Shown here: in pieces, positions 44,724 to 55,000 of the stretch
How positions within the stretch are numbered: the first letter of the stretch is position 1
How the letters are laid out: each line of letters starts with the position of its first letter
From: UBA6912 sp963792895
GTDB taxonomy: Bacteria; Actinomycetota; Acidimicrobiia; Spongiisociales; UBA5794
DNA: 64,000 bases
Direction of reading: 5' to 3'
Assembly: GCA_963792895.1 (NCBI GenBank)
Contig: CAWBYA010000007.1
Coordinates: forward strand, 558,001 to 622,000
Program-made: the position numbers and the translations under genes
The notes under the pieces: generated by a model
The model's input: the letters and a program-made list of their open reading frames with translations, nothing else
Database searches by the model: none
What the model was told of the DNA's origin: nothing

Positions 44724-47700
44724 CCGGGATGGACGACCGCGGCGATGCCGTCGTGGTGACGGCTTCCACGTCACTCGACGGGACGTACACGTTCGCCAAC
44801 CTGCGTCCCGGCTCGTACACGCTGACCGAGTCGCAGCCGCCGGCCTACGTCGACGGGCAAGACAGTGTTGGGTCGCTCGGGGGCACGCTCGGGCCGGACC
44901 AGATCTCGGGCATCGTCGTGATGCCGGACGACGCCGGCATCGGCTACGACTTCGGTGAGGTGGCCACGACGGCCATCTCGGGTTCGGTCATCGACGACCT
45001 CGACAACGACGGGATGCGGGATGTCGGCGAGCCCGGCATCGCAGGGGTGACGGTGACGCTCACGGGGATCGACGATCTGGGCGATCCGGTGAGCCTCACC
45101 ACGACCACCGATGCGTTCGGTCGTTACGGCTTCGTGGCGTTGCGCCCGGGCACCTACACGTTGACGGAGAGCCAGCCGGGCGGCTACCTCGACGGCAAGG
45201 ACACGGCGGGTCCGCTCGGCGGCACGGCGGGCGACGACATCGTCACCGGCATCGTCCTCGGGTCGGGTCAGTCGGCGGCGGGCAACGTTTTCGGCGAGTT
45301 GACGGCCTCCTCGCTCGCCGGCGCCGTGTTCGTCGACCTCGACGGCGACGGGTCGTTCGGCGCCGGTGAGGTTGGGATAGGCGGCGCCACCGTGACCCTC
45401 ACAGGCACGGACGATCTCGGCGCTGCAGTGTCGGCCGCGACGGCAACGGCAGGTGACGGGAGCTATGTCTTCTCCAACCTCAGGCCAGGCACGTACGTGA
45501 TCGCCGAGGACCAGCCTGCGGGCTACTACGACGGCGTCGACTCGGTGGGCACGCAGGGTGGGGCTGCAACGGCCGACGATGAGCTGACCGTTCCGCTCGC
45601 TCCGGCCACCGACGGGACCGGCAACACCTTCGCCGAGTTGCTGCCCGCTTCGATAGGTGACTTCGTCTGGCTCGACGTGGACGACGACGGCATCCAGGAC
45701 CCGGCTCAGGGTATCGACGGAGCCACCGTGAATCTCTACGCGGCCGACGGCGCCACGCTGCTTGCTACGACGACCACCTCCGCCGGCGGCTCGTACGGAT
45801 TTGCCGGCCTCGAGCCCTTCCAGACATATGTGGTCGAGGTCACGGCCCCGCCGGGGGCGGCCTTCACCACCCTCCCCGGGACAGACGACAGCGACGACTC
45901 CGACGTGGGTGTCGACGGCCGGGTCACAGTTGTTCCCGAGTCCGGTGCCAACTCCGATGTTGCTGATGCTGGTATCGCCCCGGCGAGCCTCGCCGGCACC
46001 GTCTGGTTCGATGTCGACACCGACGGCGTGCGCGACGCCGGCGAAGTCCTTCTGAGCGGCGTGACCGTCGAGCTCCGCGACGGCGACGGGGCCCTCGTAG
46101 CAACGATGACCACCGCTGCTGGAGGGGCCTACCTGTTCTCCGGCGTGCTGCCCGGCGACTACGTCGTCACCGTCGTCTACCCGGATGCCGCCTTTGCCGG
46201 GCCGGGTGCCGACTCCGACGTCGACCCGATCACGGGGACCGCGTCGGTGACGCTCGACTCTGGTCTCACGAGCGATGGCGGGGACGCCGGCGTGCAGCCG
46301 GCCGTGATCGGCGACCTCGTGTGGCTCGATCTCGACGCCGACGGCAGCCGCGACACAGGCGAGCCCGGCATAGGTGGCGTGGGCGTCGCCTTGCTGGACG
46401 CCATCGGCGCAGAGCTGGCCGTCGCCGTTACGAACGCCGCCGGGATGTACACGTTCAGCGTGCTGCCCGGCGATTACGAGGTGACCGTGACCGCGCCGGC
46501 GGGCGGTGCGTTCACGGCCGAGGGTGCGGCAGCCGAGGGCATCGACTCGGACGTCGATGCGACAGGAGCAACGGGGTTGCTGGCGCTTGCGTCGGGCAGC
46601 CACGTGGAGCTTGGCGACGCAGGCGTCGTGCCCGCAGAGATCTCAGGGCAGGTGTGGATCGATGTCGATGCCGACGGGCTGAACGACGACGCTGCTCCGC
46701 TCGGCGGGGTCACGGTCGAGTTGTTCGACGGCATGGGCGTCTTCCTTGCCGCGGCGACGACTGCCGGCGACGGCAGCTATCTGTTCGCCGGTCTCGTCCC
46801 GGCGGACTACACGATCGTCGTCGTGCCACCGGACGGCGCCCCGTTCACGAGCCAGGGCGGCGACTCGGACGTGGATCCGGCAACGGGGGCGGCTTTCGTG
46901 ACGGCTTCGGGCAGTGCAACCGTCGACGCCGGGATCCTGCCCGGGTATGTCACGGGCATTGTCTGGCTCGACCTCGACGGCAGCGGCGCACAGAACAGCG
47001 GAGAGCCGGGTGCGGGTGGGGTTGCGCTCAGCTTGTTCGACGGCGGGGGTGTCGTCGTCGCAACGACGACCACGGCCGGTGACGGCAGCTACAGCTTCGG
47101 GCCGCTCACGCCCGGCGACTACGTCATCGTGGTCGACGAGACCGGGCTGCCGTCCGGCGTCACCCAGACGGCCGACCCGGATGGCGTCGCCGACGGCGCG
47201 ACAGAGATCATGGTGGCGCTCGGCGACACCATTGGTGACCTGGACTTCGGCTACCGGCCGTTCGCCGCCATCGAAGGGGTCGTGTTCGGAGATTTCGATG
47301 GCGACGGCATCCGCGATGCCGGCGAGCCCGGCCTCAGTGGTATCGATCTGCTCGTGACCGACGCCGACGGCGCCGTAACGGTGGTCACGACGGCGGTGGA
47401 CGGCAGCTACTCCGTTGCCGTCGTTCCCGGCGCTGCCTCGATCGAGGTCGACCCGGCGACGGTTCCCGACGGCGCCGAGCTCACCACCGGCAACGATGCC
47501 CAGCTCGTGACCGCGGCGTCGAACGTCGTGACCCCGGCGTCGCCGATCGGGTACCAGCTCGCCTCCGACGTGAGTGGTCTCATCTGGAACGATCTCGACG
47601 GTGACGGTGTCCGCGACGCAGGGGAGCCGGGGATCGCCGGTGTGACGGTGATTCTTGTCGATGATGCCGGCGGAGTCGCCGCCACGACCGTGACGGGAAG

Positions 47701-48205
47701 CGACGGCGCATATCTCTTCGCTGATGTGCCGATCGGCGACTATCAGGTCCAGGTCGACACGGAAGCCCTCCCCCCCGGATTGGACACCCCGACGTACACT
47801 CCGGACGGTGATGACGATACCGTGGTGGCGATCACGGTCACGGCGGGCGGCGACATCACCGGCCTCGATTTCGGCTACCGACCCGACGGTTCGATCTCCG
47901 GGACGGTCTGGGAGGACCGCGACGGCGATGGGACCCGTGACCTCGGCGAGCCGGGGCTTCCCGGCGTCGACGTGATCGTGACGTGGTTCGGTCCCGACGC
48001 CGTGGCGGGCGGCGGTGACGACGAGACGTACACGACCACGACGGCAGCCGACGGGTCCTACTCGGTGGGCGGACTCCAACCGGGCACGTACGGGACTCGG
48101 GTCGATGAGGCGACGCTCCCCACCGGGCTCGCCGCTTCCGCCGGAACTGCAACGGTCGACCTCGCCGCCGGCGAGGCGCGGATGGACGTCGACTTCGGTT
48201 TCGTG
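43269..48205 (+). repeat. 15-copy SdrD-type repeat array of gene 1
   Basis: Fifteen beta-domain repeats of about 330 bases, each starting G-x-V with an aromatic residue and a DxDxDGxRDxGE loop, then [13 protein letters not shown], and ending [17 protein letters not shown] or a shorter variant. They resemble SdrD B and Cna-B repeats of staphylococcal adhesins, where the Asp loops bind calcium and stiffen the stalk. Every copy has a counterpart in gene 2 at +15,477 or +15,478 bases. Confidence 0.88.
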
Positions 48206-48703
48206 CCCGCCGTTGACCTCGAGGTGATCATCTCCTCCAATGTGTCGACGGTTGCGCCCGGCGACCAGGTCACCTTCACGTTCACGATCGCCAACAACGG
48301 ACCCCACGACGAATATGGGCCCATCCAGGTGGCCGTTGCGCTCGGCTACGACCTCGTCATGCTCAGCGGCGGCGGCGATGGCTGGACGTCCGAGGTCGTC
48401 GACGGCCAGGTCATCTTCACCTACGCCGGCGGTCTCCAAGTCGGCGCCCAGCTGACATTCTTCGTCACCGCACTCGTGATGACCGTGGTCGACGCCGACC
48501 TCAACGTGACCGGAACGGTGCACGGAACGGGTCTCGACACCAACCTGACGAACAACACACGGACGACCACGATCGGCAGCTTGCCCTTCACTGGCCTGCC
48601 GGCCGACTCGATCGTGCGATGGGCTCTCCTCATGCTGCTCGTCGGGGGGCTCCTCGTGCTGCTGACGCGACGCCGCCAAGAGGGTGCAGACACGAGCCCA
48701 TGA
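44447..48703 (+). CDS. Giant gene 1, C-terminal open segment with LPFTG wall anchor
   Basis: Genuine coding from about 44603 ([20 protein letters not shown]). It contains eleven SdrD-type repeats with calcium-type loops ([42 protein letters not shown]), a final DUF11-like stalk domain (VIISSNVSTVAPGDQVTFTF), then LPFTG, a hydrophobic helix (WALLMLLVGGLLVLL) and the basic tail TRRRQ. This is the signal by which a sortase links a protein to peptidoglycan. It is intact over 4.1 kb, which argues that the gene is, or was until recently, functional. Confidence 0.85.
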   Translation: MDLHGSAPRHLCRCDRPAGRLPRRRRHRRVARRVRRERRRDEHPPRVRRRGTGYFFGEIRPASLAGSVFEDLDADGVLDAGEVGIDGADITLTGMDDRGDAVVVTASTSLDGTYTFANLRPGSYTLTESQPPAYVDGQDSVGSLGGTLGPDQISGIVVMPDDAGIGYDFGEVATTAISGSVIDDLDNDGMRDVGEPGIAGVTVTLTGIDDLGDPVSLTTTTDAFGRYGFVALRPGTYTLTESQPGGYLDGKDTAGPLGGTAGDDIVTGIVLGSGQSAAGNVFGELTASSLAGAVFVDLDGDGSFGAGEVGIGGATVTLTGTDDLGAAVSAATATAGDGSYVFSNLRPGTYVIAEDQPAGYYDGVDSVGTQGGAATADDELTVPLAPATDGTGNTFAELLPASIGDFVWLDVDDDGIQDPAQGIDGATVNLYAADGATLLATTTTSAGGSYGFAGLEPFQTYVVEVTAPPGAAFTTLPGTDDSDDSDVGVDGRVTVVPESGANSDVADAGIAPASLAGTVWFDVDTDGVRDAGEVLLSGVTVELRDGDGALVATMTTAAGGAYLFSGVLPGDYVVTVVYPDAAFAGPGADSDVDPITGTASVTLDSGLTSDGGDAGVQPAVIGDLVWLDLDADGSRDTGEPGIGGVGVALLDAIGAELAVAVTNAAGMYTFSVLPGDYEVTVTAPAGGAFTAEGAAAEGIDSDVDATGATGLLALASGSHVELGDAGVVPAEISGQVWIDVDADGLNDDAAPLGGVTVELFDGMGVFLAAATTAGDGSYLFAGLVPADYTIVVVPPDGAPFTSQGGDSDVDPATGAAFVTASGSATVDAGILPGYVTGIVWLDLDGSGAQNSGEPGAGGVALSLFDGGGVVVATTTTAGDGSYSFGPLTPGDYVIVVDETGLPSGVTQTADPDGVADGATEIMVALGDTIGDLDFGYRPFAAIEGVVFGDFDGDGIRDAGEPGLSGIDLLVTDADGAVTVVTTAVDGSYSVAVVPGAASIEVDPATVPDGAELTTGNDAQLVTAASNVVTPASPIGYQLASDVSGLIWNDLDGDGVRDAGEPGIAGVTVILVDDAGGVAATTVTGSDGAYLFADVPIGDYQVQVDTEALPPGLDTPTYTPDGDDDTVVAITVTAGGDITGLDFGYRPDGSISGTVWEDRDGDGTRDLGEPGLPGVDVIVTWFGPDAVAGGGDDETYTTTTAADGSYSVGGLQPGTYGTRVDEATLPTGLAASAGTATVDLAAGEARMDVDFGFVPAVDLEVIISSNVSTVAPGDQVTFTFTIANNGPHDEYGPIQVAVALGYDLVMLSGGGDGWTSEVVDGQVIFTYAGGLQVGAQLTFFVTALVMTVVDADLNVTGTVHGTGLDTNLTNNTRTTTIGSLPFTGLPADSIVRWALLMLLVGGLLVLLTRRRQEGADTSP
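48581..48703 (+). other. LPxTG sorting signal of gene 1
   Basis: LPFTG at 48581-48595, then about 20 hydrophobic residues and a basic end (TRRRQEGADTSP). This is the complete three-part sortase signal. The recognition of LPxTG implies a class A or related sortase elsewhere in the genome; none is encoded in this window. Confidence 0.92.
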
Positions 48704-48755
48704 ACCTCAACCCGGTGTTCCGTCTCCCTCTGTGCCTTGGGGAGATCGGACGCAC

Positions 48756-48788
48756 GGTGGCCGGGTGGGTGTTTCCCACCCGGCCACC
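48756..48788 (+). terminator. Strong terminator after giant gene 1
   Basis: GGTGGCCGGGTGGG and CCCACCCGGCCACC make a perfect 14-base stem with a five-base loop, 53 bases after the stop. It separates gene 1 from gene 2, so gene 2 should have its own promoter. Confidence 0.85.
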
Positions 48789-48894
48789 ACCACACCCCAC
48801 CGTCGCCTCGTCCGGCCGGCACCCCCGAGCATCGGTGCGTGACCGCACCCAGCCGCGCGACCCAGCCTCGCCACCACACACTGGTTGTGGGCGA

Positions 48895-48933
48895 CATGTA
48901 ATCCATGTAACGCTCATGTGAGCATTGTGTGAC
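48895..48933 (+). promoter_or_regulatory. CATGTRA repeats and possible promoter upstream of giant gene 2
   Basis: The 376-base gap between the giant genes holds the terminator and this cluster: CATGTAA at 48895 and 48904, and CATGTGA at 48915 in the same 19-base pattern (CATGTGA-N3-T-N3-GTGAC, 48915-48933) as upstream of gene 1. A loose promoter, TTGTGG (48885-48890) and TAACGC (48908-48913) 17 bases apart, overlaps it. Nothing else is seen in the gap except AAGGG at 49066, the ribosome site for gene 2. Confidence 0.4.
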
Positions 48934-49079
48934 AGACGGAGCGTCCCCATCGAGGTGTCGTCAGGGGTGCGGTCGCCAAGCCCTGCCGTTGATTCGTCCG
49001 TAGAAGGGCCGACAGAACCCGGGGGATGCCGCCCCGGCACAACGCCGCAAGCGGTGGGCACACACAAGGGCACAGACCG

Positions 49080-52000
49080 ATGACGTCACCGAAGCGCAAC
49101 GTACGTATGCGCAACGCACGGAGTCTCCCAACGGGGTGGAACGTTCCACCCCGCCACGGTGGCTGGTGCAACGCGCGTGCCGTCGCCTCCGTGCTCGTCA
49201 TGGCGATCATCGCCTCCATCCTGCCTTTCGGCTTGCCCGGCACGGAGATCGCCGCCGCCCAAGCCGGTGAGCCGCCGGTCGAGGTCTACTACGTTGCACT
49301 TCCCGACGAGCACGTGCGCAGCGGGTCGTTCGCCCTCGCCACCACGACGGGGTCGACCATTCACACCGTCATCTCGATCACGGTGACGGCGCCGGGGACG
49401 GTCGTGTACTACGACCATTGGGAGGACGGCTTCGAGCTCGACCTCGGTACGCCGGTGCAGGCCTCGACCCGAACCTGGGGTGACGGCGACGCTGCCAACG
49501 GCGCCCCACCGGGCTGCGCAGCCGACGGCTGCGACGTGCTTGCGGCAGGCGACAACATCATCCTCGAGAACGACGTTCCGGCGAACCCGCGCAACCCGAA
49601 CACGATCTTGTTCGACGGCAGGGACCGGTTCGGTACCACGGCACAGGTGGCGGTCACGCGGGCGGGTTGGGCGACGACCCCCGGCGTGCTCCTGGCGGGC
49701 GCCGTTGAGGTCTATCCGTCCGGGAAGTGGGGCAACTACTACGAGGTGCCCGCAGGCGAGAACCTGACCGGTGCCGACAACTTCGAGTACACCGCGGCGT
49801 CGATTATGGCCGAGCGGAGCGGCACGAGTGTGACGATCGACGTCGACGGAGACGGCGCAGTCGACCAGGCAGCCACGCTCGGTGCCGGTCAGGCGATGCT
49901 CGTCGAGGGGTTTTTCGCCGGCGGGTCGATCAGCTCGAGCGCACCGGTCCAGGTGCATCTCCTCACCGGCGATGTCGGAGCGACGTACGAGGGGCGATGG
50001 TTTGCGCTGATCCCGACGGTGCAGTGGTCGGGGGAGTATTACAACCCCGTGGGGACCACCGCCGCCGGGCACCCGACCTACGTCCTTCTCTACAACCCCG
50101 GGGCGTCGACGATCTCGGTGACCGTCACCTCGCTCTCGGGAACGTCGTCCGTCAACGTGCCCGCCGGGGGGACGGCGACCTACTCGATGCCGCTCAACTC
50201 GGGTGCGCGCTTCTCGTCGCCGTCGACGTTCTTCGCGCTTGGTGTCGTCGACTGGGACGTGACGACGAGCGACTGGGGTTTCACGCTCCTTCCGGACGGC
50301 AACCTCGCAACGGCGGGCGTCGTTGGGTGGGCGCCCGGCAGCGAGAACCCTTCTGCCGAGAACAGCAGCCCGATCTGGGTCACTGCCGTCGCTCCCACCA
50401 ACCTCTATGTGGACTACGACGGTGACCCGGCCACCGGCGCCCTCACCGACCCCAACGGCATGCGCTACGACCGGCTCATCGCCGTCGGTGCCCTCGAGTC
50501 GACGCGCGTGTACGACACGGGCGACAACGACCAGACGGGCACCAAGGTCTACACGGTGGATGGAACCCTCATCGCGATGGCCTGGGGCCAGGACCCGGCG
50601 ACAGCTTCACCGGCGGCACCGGCGCTCGATTTGGGTACAACCGTCGTGCCGTTCGTGTCCGTCGCCATGGGGAAGGTCGGCGACGTCACCGGCGACGAGA
50701 ACGGCAACGGTGCCCTCGATGCCGGCGATACCATCACCTACACGATCACGGCTCGCAACGACGGAACCGCGGTCATCGACCCTGCCGTCCTGACCGACGA
50801 GCTCGATATCAACACGACCTATGTGCCGAACACCACGGTGGTCGACGGCGTCTTGGTGCCCGACGCCGGTGCGACGCCGTTCCCGGTGGACGAGGGCGGG
50901 CTCGATCTCGGCGCCATCGCCCCGGGTCAGCTCGTCATCATCTCGTACGACGTGATGCTCAACGATCCGCTCCCCCCCGACGTGGGACCGATCACCAACC
51001 GGGCCGGCCTCGGGACGAACATCGGCTTGATCTCTTCGGCGGTTGCGCTGCCCGTCTTCGAGCCCTCCGTCGAGGTTGTGAAGACGTCCGACGCTCCTGC
51101 CGTTGGGCTCGCGGCGGGCGACACAGTCACCTACACGATCACCGCCACCAACACCTCCGCCGCCAGCCAGTCCGACGTCACCATCCAGGACGCTCTTCCG
51201 GGCGGCACGACGTACGTCGCAGAGAGCACGAGCGTCACAGGACCGGTCGTGACGGTGTCGACGTACGGCGACAACTTCTCGACCGGCGGCTTCGGTGGGA
51301 GCACGGGCAGCAGCCCGTGGGACCCCGACTGGGTCGAGGTCAACGAGTCCGATGGTGCGGGCAGCGGCGACATCCGCGTGATGTCACACCTGGGGAGCAA
51401 TGCCTTGCGGCTGCAGGACCGCAGCGAAGGTGCCCGGCGGGCGGTGAACCTCGCCGCCTTCGACACCGTGACGATGGTCTTCGACTACAGCCGCTCCGGT
51501 CTCGACGACGCCAACGACTACGTGAGCGTGCAGGCATCGAGCAACGGGACGACCTGGACGGAGCTCGACCGGATTGCAGGCCCCGGCACCGATCCCATCT
51601 ACCGCACCATGAGCGTCGACCTCACCGGCTACCGGACGGCAGGTGCAGCGATTCGATTCTTGACGTCCAACAACATGGGCGGATCGGACGCCGTCTTCAT
51701 CGACAATGTGGTCATCGAGGGCACGACGGTCGACAGCGAGACGCGCACCAACCAGACGGGCGACCCGACCCCGCTCTTGGACGGGACGCCTCCCACTCTC
51801 GTCATGCCGGCCGATCTCTTCTCCCTTCCACCAGGCGAGTCCATCTCGGTCACTTTCCAGGCCGTTGTCGACGAAGTGCTCGATCCGTCGATCACCGAGA
51901 TCACGAACCGAGCGTTCGTCGCCACCGACCTCCAGCCGACGTTCGACGTGTCCGAGGTGAGCGATCCGGTTGCCCGACCATCGCTCGCTCTCGCCAAGAC

Positions 52001-55000
52001 CCTCGCGGCGAACGCAGACGAAGATGGCTCGAACTCGGTCTCAGTCGGCGACACGCTCCAGTACGAGTTCACCGCCGTCAACGATGGGGACCTCGAGATC
52101 TCGGGCGTTGCGATCGACGATCCGCTCCCCGGGCTCTCTTCGCTCTCGTGCGCCCCTCTGCAGCCGACCACGCTTGTGCCCGGTGCAACGCTCACGTGCA
52201 CCGCGACGTACGTGGTGACCCAGGCAGACGTCGACGCCGGCGGCATCGTGAACACGGCAACCGTCGAAGGCACGGCGCCACACGGCGCTCCAGTAGCCGA
52301 CCCGTCGACCGCCACGACGCCGATCAACCGAGTCGGCTCAGTCACCGTGGTCAAGTCGCTGGAGACCGACCCTACGGGCATCGGCGCGGGCGATACCCTC
52401 GACTACGCGTTCACCATCACCAACACGGGCACCGCGACATTGGATGCGATCACCGTCGATGACCCCCTGACCGGGGGCGCCGTGGCGTGTCCCCAGACGA
52501 TGCTGGCGCCGGGCGAGCTCATGACGTGCTCGGCGTCGTACACCGTCACCCAATCGGAGGTCGACGCCGGCCGCATCGAGAACACGGCAACGGTCGACGC
52601 CATCGATCCCGACGGTGAGCATGTGGTCGACGGCGACAGCGAGTTGGTGTTGCTCGAGCGGAACCCCTCGATCACGCTCAGCAAGAGTCGCCAAGCGAAC
52701 GCGGACGAAGACGGCAGCGGCGACGTCACCCTCGGCGACACGCTCACCTATGGCCTCGTTGCTCGCAACAGCGGCGATGTCACCCTGACGGGTGTGGGGG
52801 TGAGTGATCCGCTTCCCGGGCTGTCGGCACTCACGTGTGCGCCGGCACAGCCGGCAACGCTCGCCCCTGGCGCCGCCATGTCCTGCACGGCGACCTACTC
52901 CGTCACCCAAGCCGATCTCGACGCGGGGGAGGTGGCGAACACCGCAACGGCGAGCGGGCTGTCGCCGTCCGGGATCACCGTCACCGACCAGGACGCCGAC
53001 GTGGTCAACACCGCACAGAATCCATCGATCGACGGGCTCAAGTCGTTCGCAGGGATCATCACCGATCTCGCTCCGCTCGGCGAGGTGTCGATCGGGGACG
53101 AGATCGAGTACAGCTTCGCGATCGAGAACAACGGCAACGTGACACTCACGCTCGTCGACGTCTTCGACCCAATGCCTGGTCTCTCAGCGCCCGACTGCGC
53201 CCCGGCGACCCTGCCGATCACGCTTGCGCCCGACGAAACCGTGAACTGCTCGGCGAGCTACACCGTGACGCTCGATGACGTGAACGCAGGCAGGATCGAC
53301 AACAGCGCCACCTTCACTGGTGTCGACCCGAACGGCACCACGATCACCGACACAGACACCGAGACGGTGTTCCCAGACCGCAATCTCTCGATCGATCTCA
53401 CGAAGGTGCTCTCCGGCAACGCCGACGAGGACGGGTCCGGGAGCGTCTCGACCGGAGACACGCTGACCTTCTCGTTCGTCGCCGAGAACGACGGGGACGT
53501 GACGTTGGACGCCACGATCATCGTCGATTCGCTGCCGGGCATCTCACCCCTTTCGTGTACGCCGGCCCAGCCGGCCAGCCTCGACCCCGGCGACATCCTC
53601 AGCTGCACGGCCACCTATACGGTCACGCAGGGCGACGTCGATGCCGGGTCCATGACGAACGATGCATTGGCGACTGGAGAAGACAGCGGCGGGGGCGGCC
53701 CGGTCGGCGACGACGACAGCGTGACGCTGTCCATCCCGCAAAACCCGTCGATCAGCCTCGACAAGACCTTCGCCGGAAACGCCGACGAGGATACGTCAGG
53801 CACGCTCACGCTCGGCGACACCGTGACATACCAGTTCGTCGTCACCAACACGGGCGGGGTCACGCTGTCCGCCGTCGCCCTCGACGACCCGCTCGTCGGC
53901 GGGCCGGTGTCGTGCCCGGATTCCACGTTGGCGCCCGCCGACAGCATGACGTGCACTGCGACCTACGCCGTGACCCAGAGCGATGTGGATGCCGGTTCCA
54001 TCGACAACACCGCACACGTGGTCGGGACTGGACCGAGCGGGCGGATCGTCTCGGACACGGACTCCGAGTCGCTTGCGCCTCCGCAGAATCCGTCGATCGC
54101 ACTCCTGAAGACGCTGACGGCCAACGCCGACGAGGATGGCAGCGACGACGTCTCCGTCGGTGACACGCTCACCTACGGATTTGCCGTGCGCAACGACGGG
54201 AACGTCGGCCTGTCGACCGTCACCGTCTCCGACCCGCTGGCCGGCTTGTCGCCACTTGCGTGCACTCCATCCCAGCCGGCATCGCTCGGCCCAAACGAGA
54301 CCATGGCCTGCACGGCCACCCTCATCGTCACCCAGAGCCACGTCGACTCCGGATCGATCGCAAACACCGCGTCGGTGTCCGCAGAGCGTCCCGGCGGCTT
54401 GCCAGGGCAACCGAGCGACGACATCACGGATACGTCGACGGTGACGATCGACATTCCGCCGCTGACGATCGTTCAGCTCGACAAGACGCTCCAAGCCAAC
54501 GCCGACGAGGATGCGTCCGGCGACGTCTCCGTCGGCGACACGCTGACGTACGAGTTCGCGGTGACGAACTCGGGCAACGTCACGCTGTCGGCGATCGTCG
54601 TGGACGATCCTCAGGCGGGTCCGGTGAGCTGTGCGGCGACCAGCCTCTCGCCATCCGCCGCGACCACGTGCACGGCGAGCCATGTCGTGACCGTCGCAGA
54701 CGCCGACGGCGGATGGATCGTCAACACAGCAACCGTGACCGCAACGGCTCCTCGAGGCGAGATCGCCACTGATGACGCAACGGCGATAACGGCCGTCGCC
54801 GAGAACCCGGCCGTGAGCCTGTCGAAGCACCTCGAGAGCAATGCCGATGAGGATGCGTCGGGCGACATCTCGCTTGGTGACACGCTGACGTATTCGTTCG
54901 CGGCCTCCAACACGGGTGATGTGACCCTGAGCGCCGTGCGGGTCGTCGATCCACTGCCGGGCCTCTCTGCGATCACGTGCACGCCTTCCCAGCCCGCAGC

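Larger units (their letters stand above)
31223..48703 (+). pseudogene. Giant LPxTG surface protein gene 1, frame broken about 24 times
   Basis: One gene by architecture, probably a wall-anchored adhesin of about 5,820 residues. ATG 31223 reads MSNGKV and, after one extra base near 31240, continues as a signal peptide (FALALAVLMLASTLVL). Then come an amidotransferase-like head, DUF11-type repeats with two inserted beta-sandwich modules, 22 Ig-like repeats, 15 SdrD-type repeats, a stalk, LPFTG, a membrane helix and a basic tail. Frame changes (about 21 single-base gains, 3 losses) fall near 35985, 37925, 37961, 38072, 38160, 38581, 38848, 38965, 39384, 39583, 39795, 39879, 40019, 40035, 40134, 40271, 41158, 41479, 41803, 42479, 42824, 42957 and 44602. 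Undoing them gives a length divisible by three. Errors in assembly are the likeliest cause; true decay is the alternative. Confidence 0.8.
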
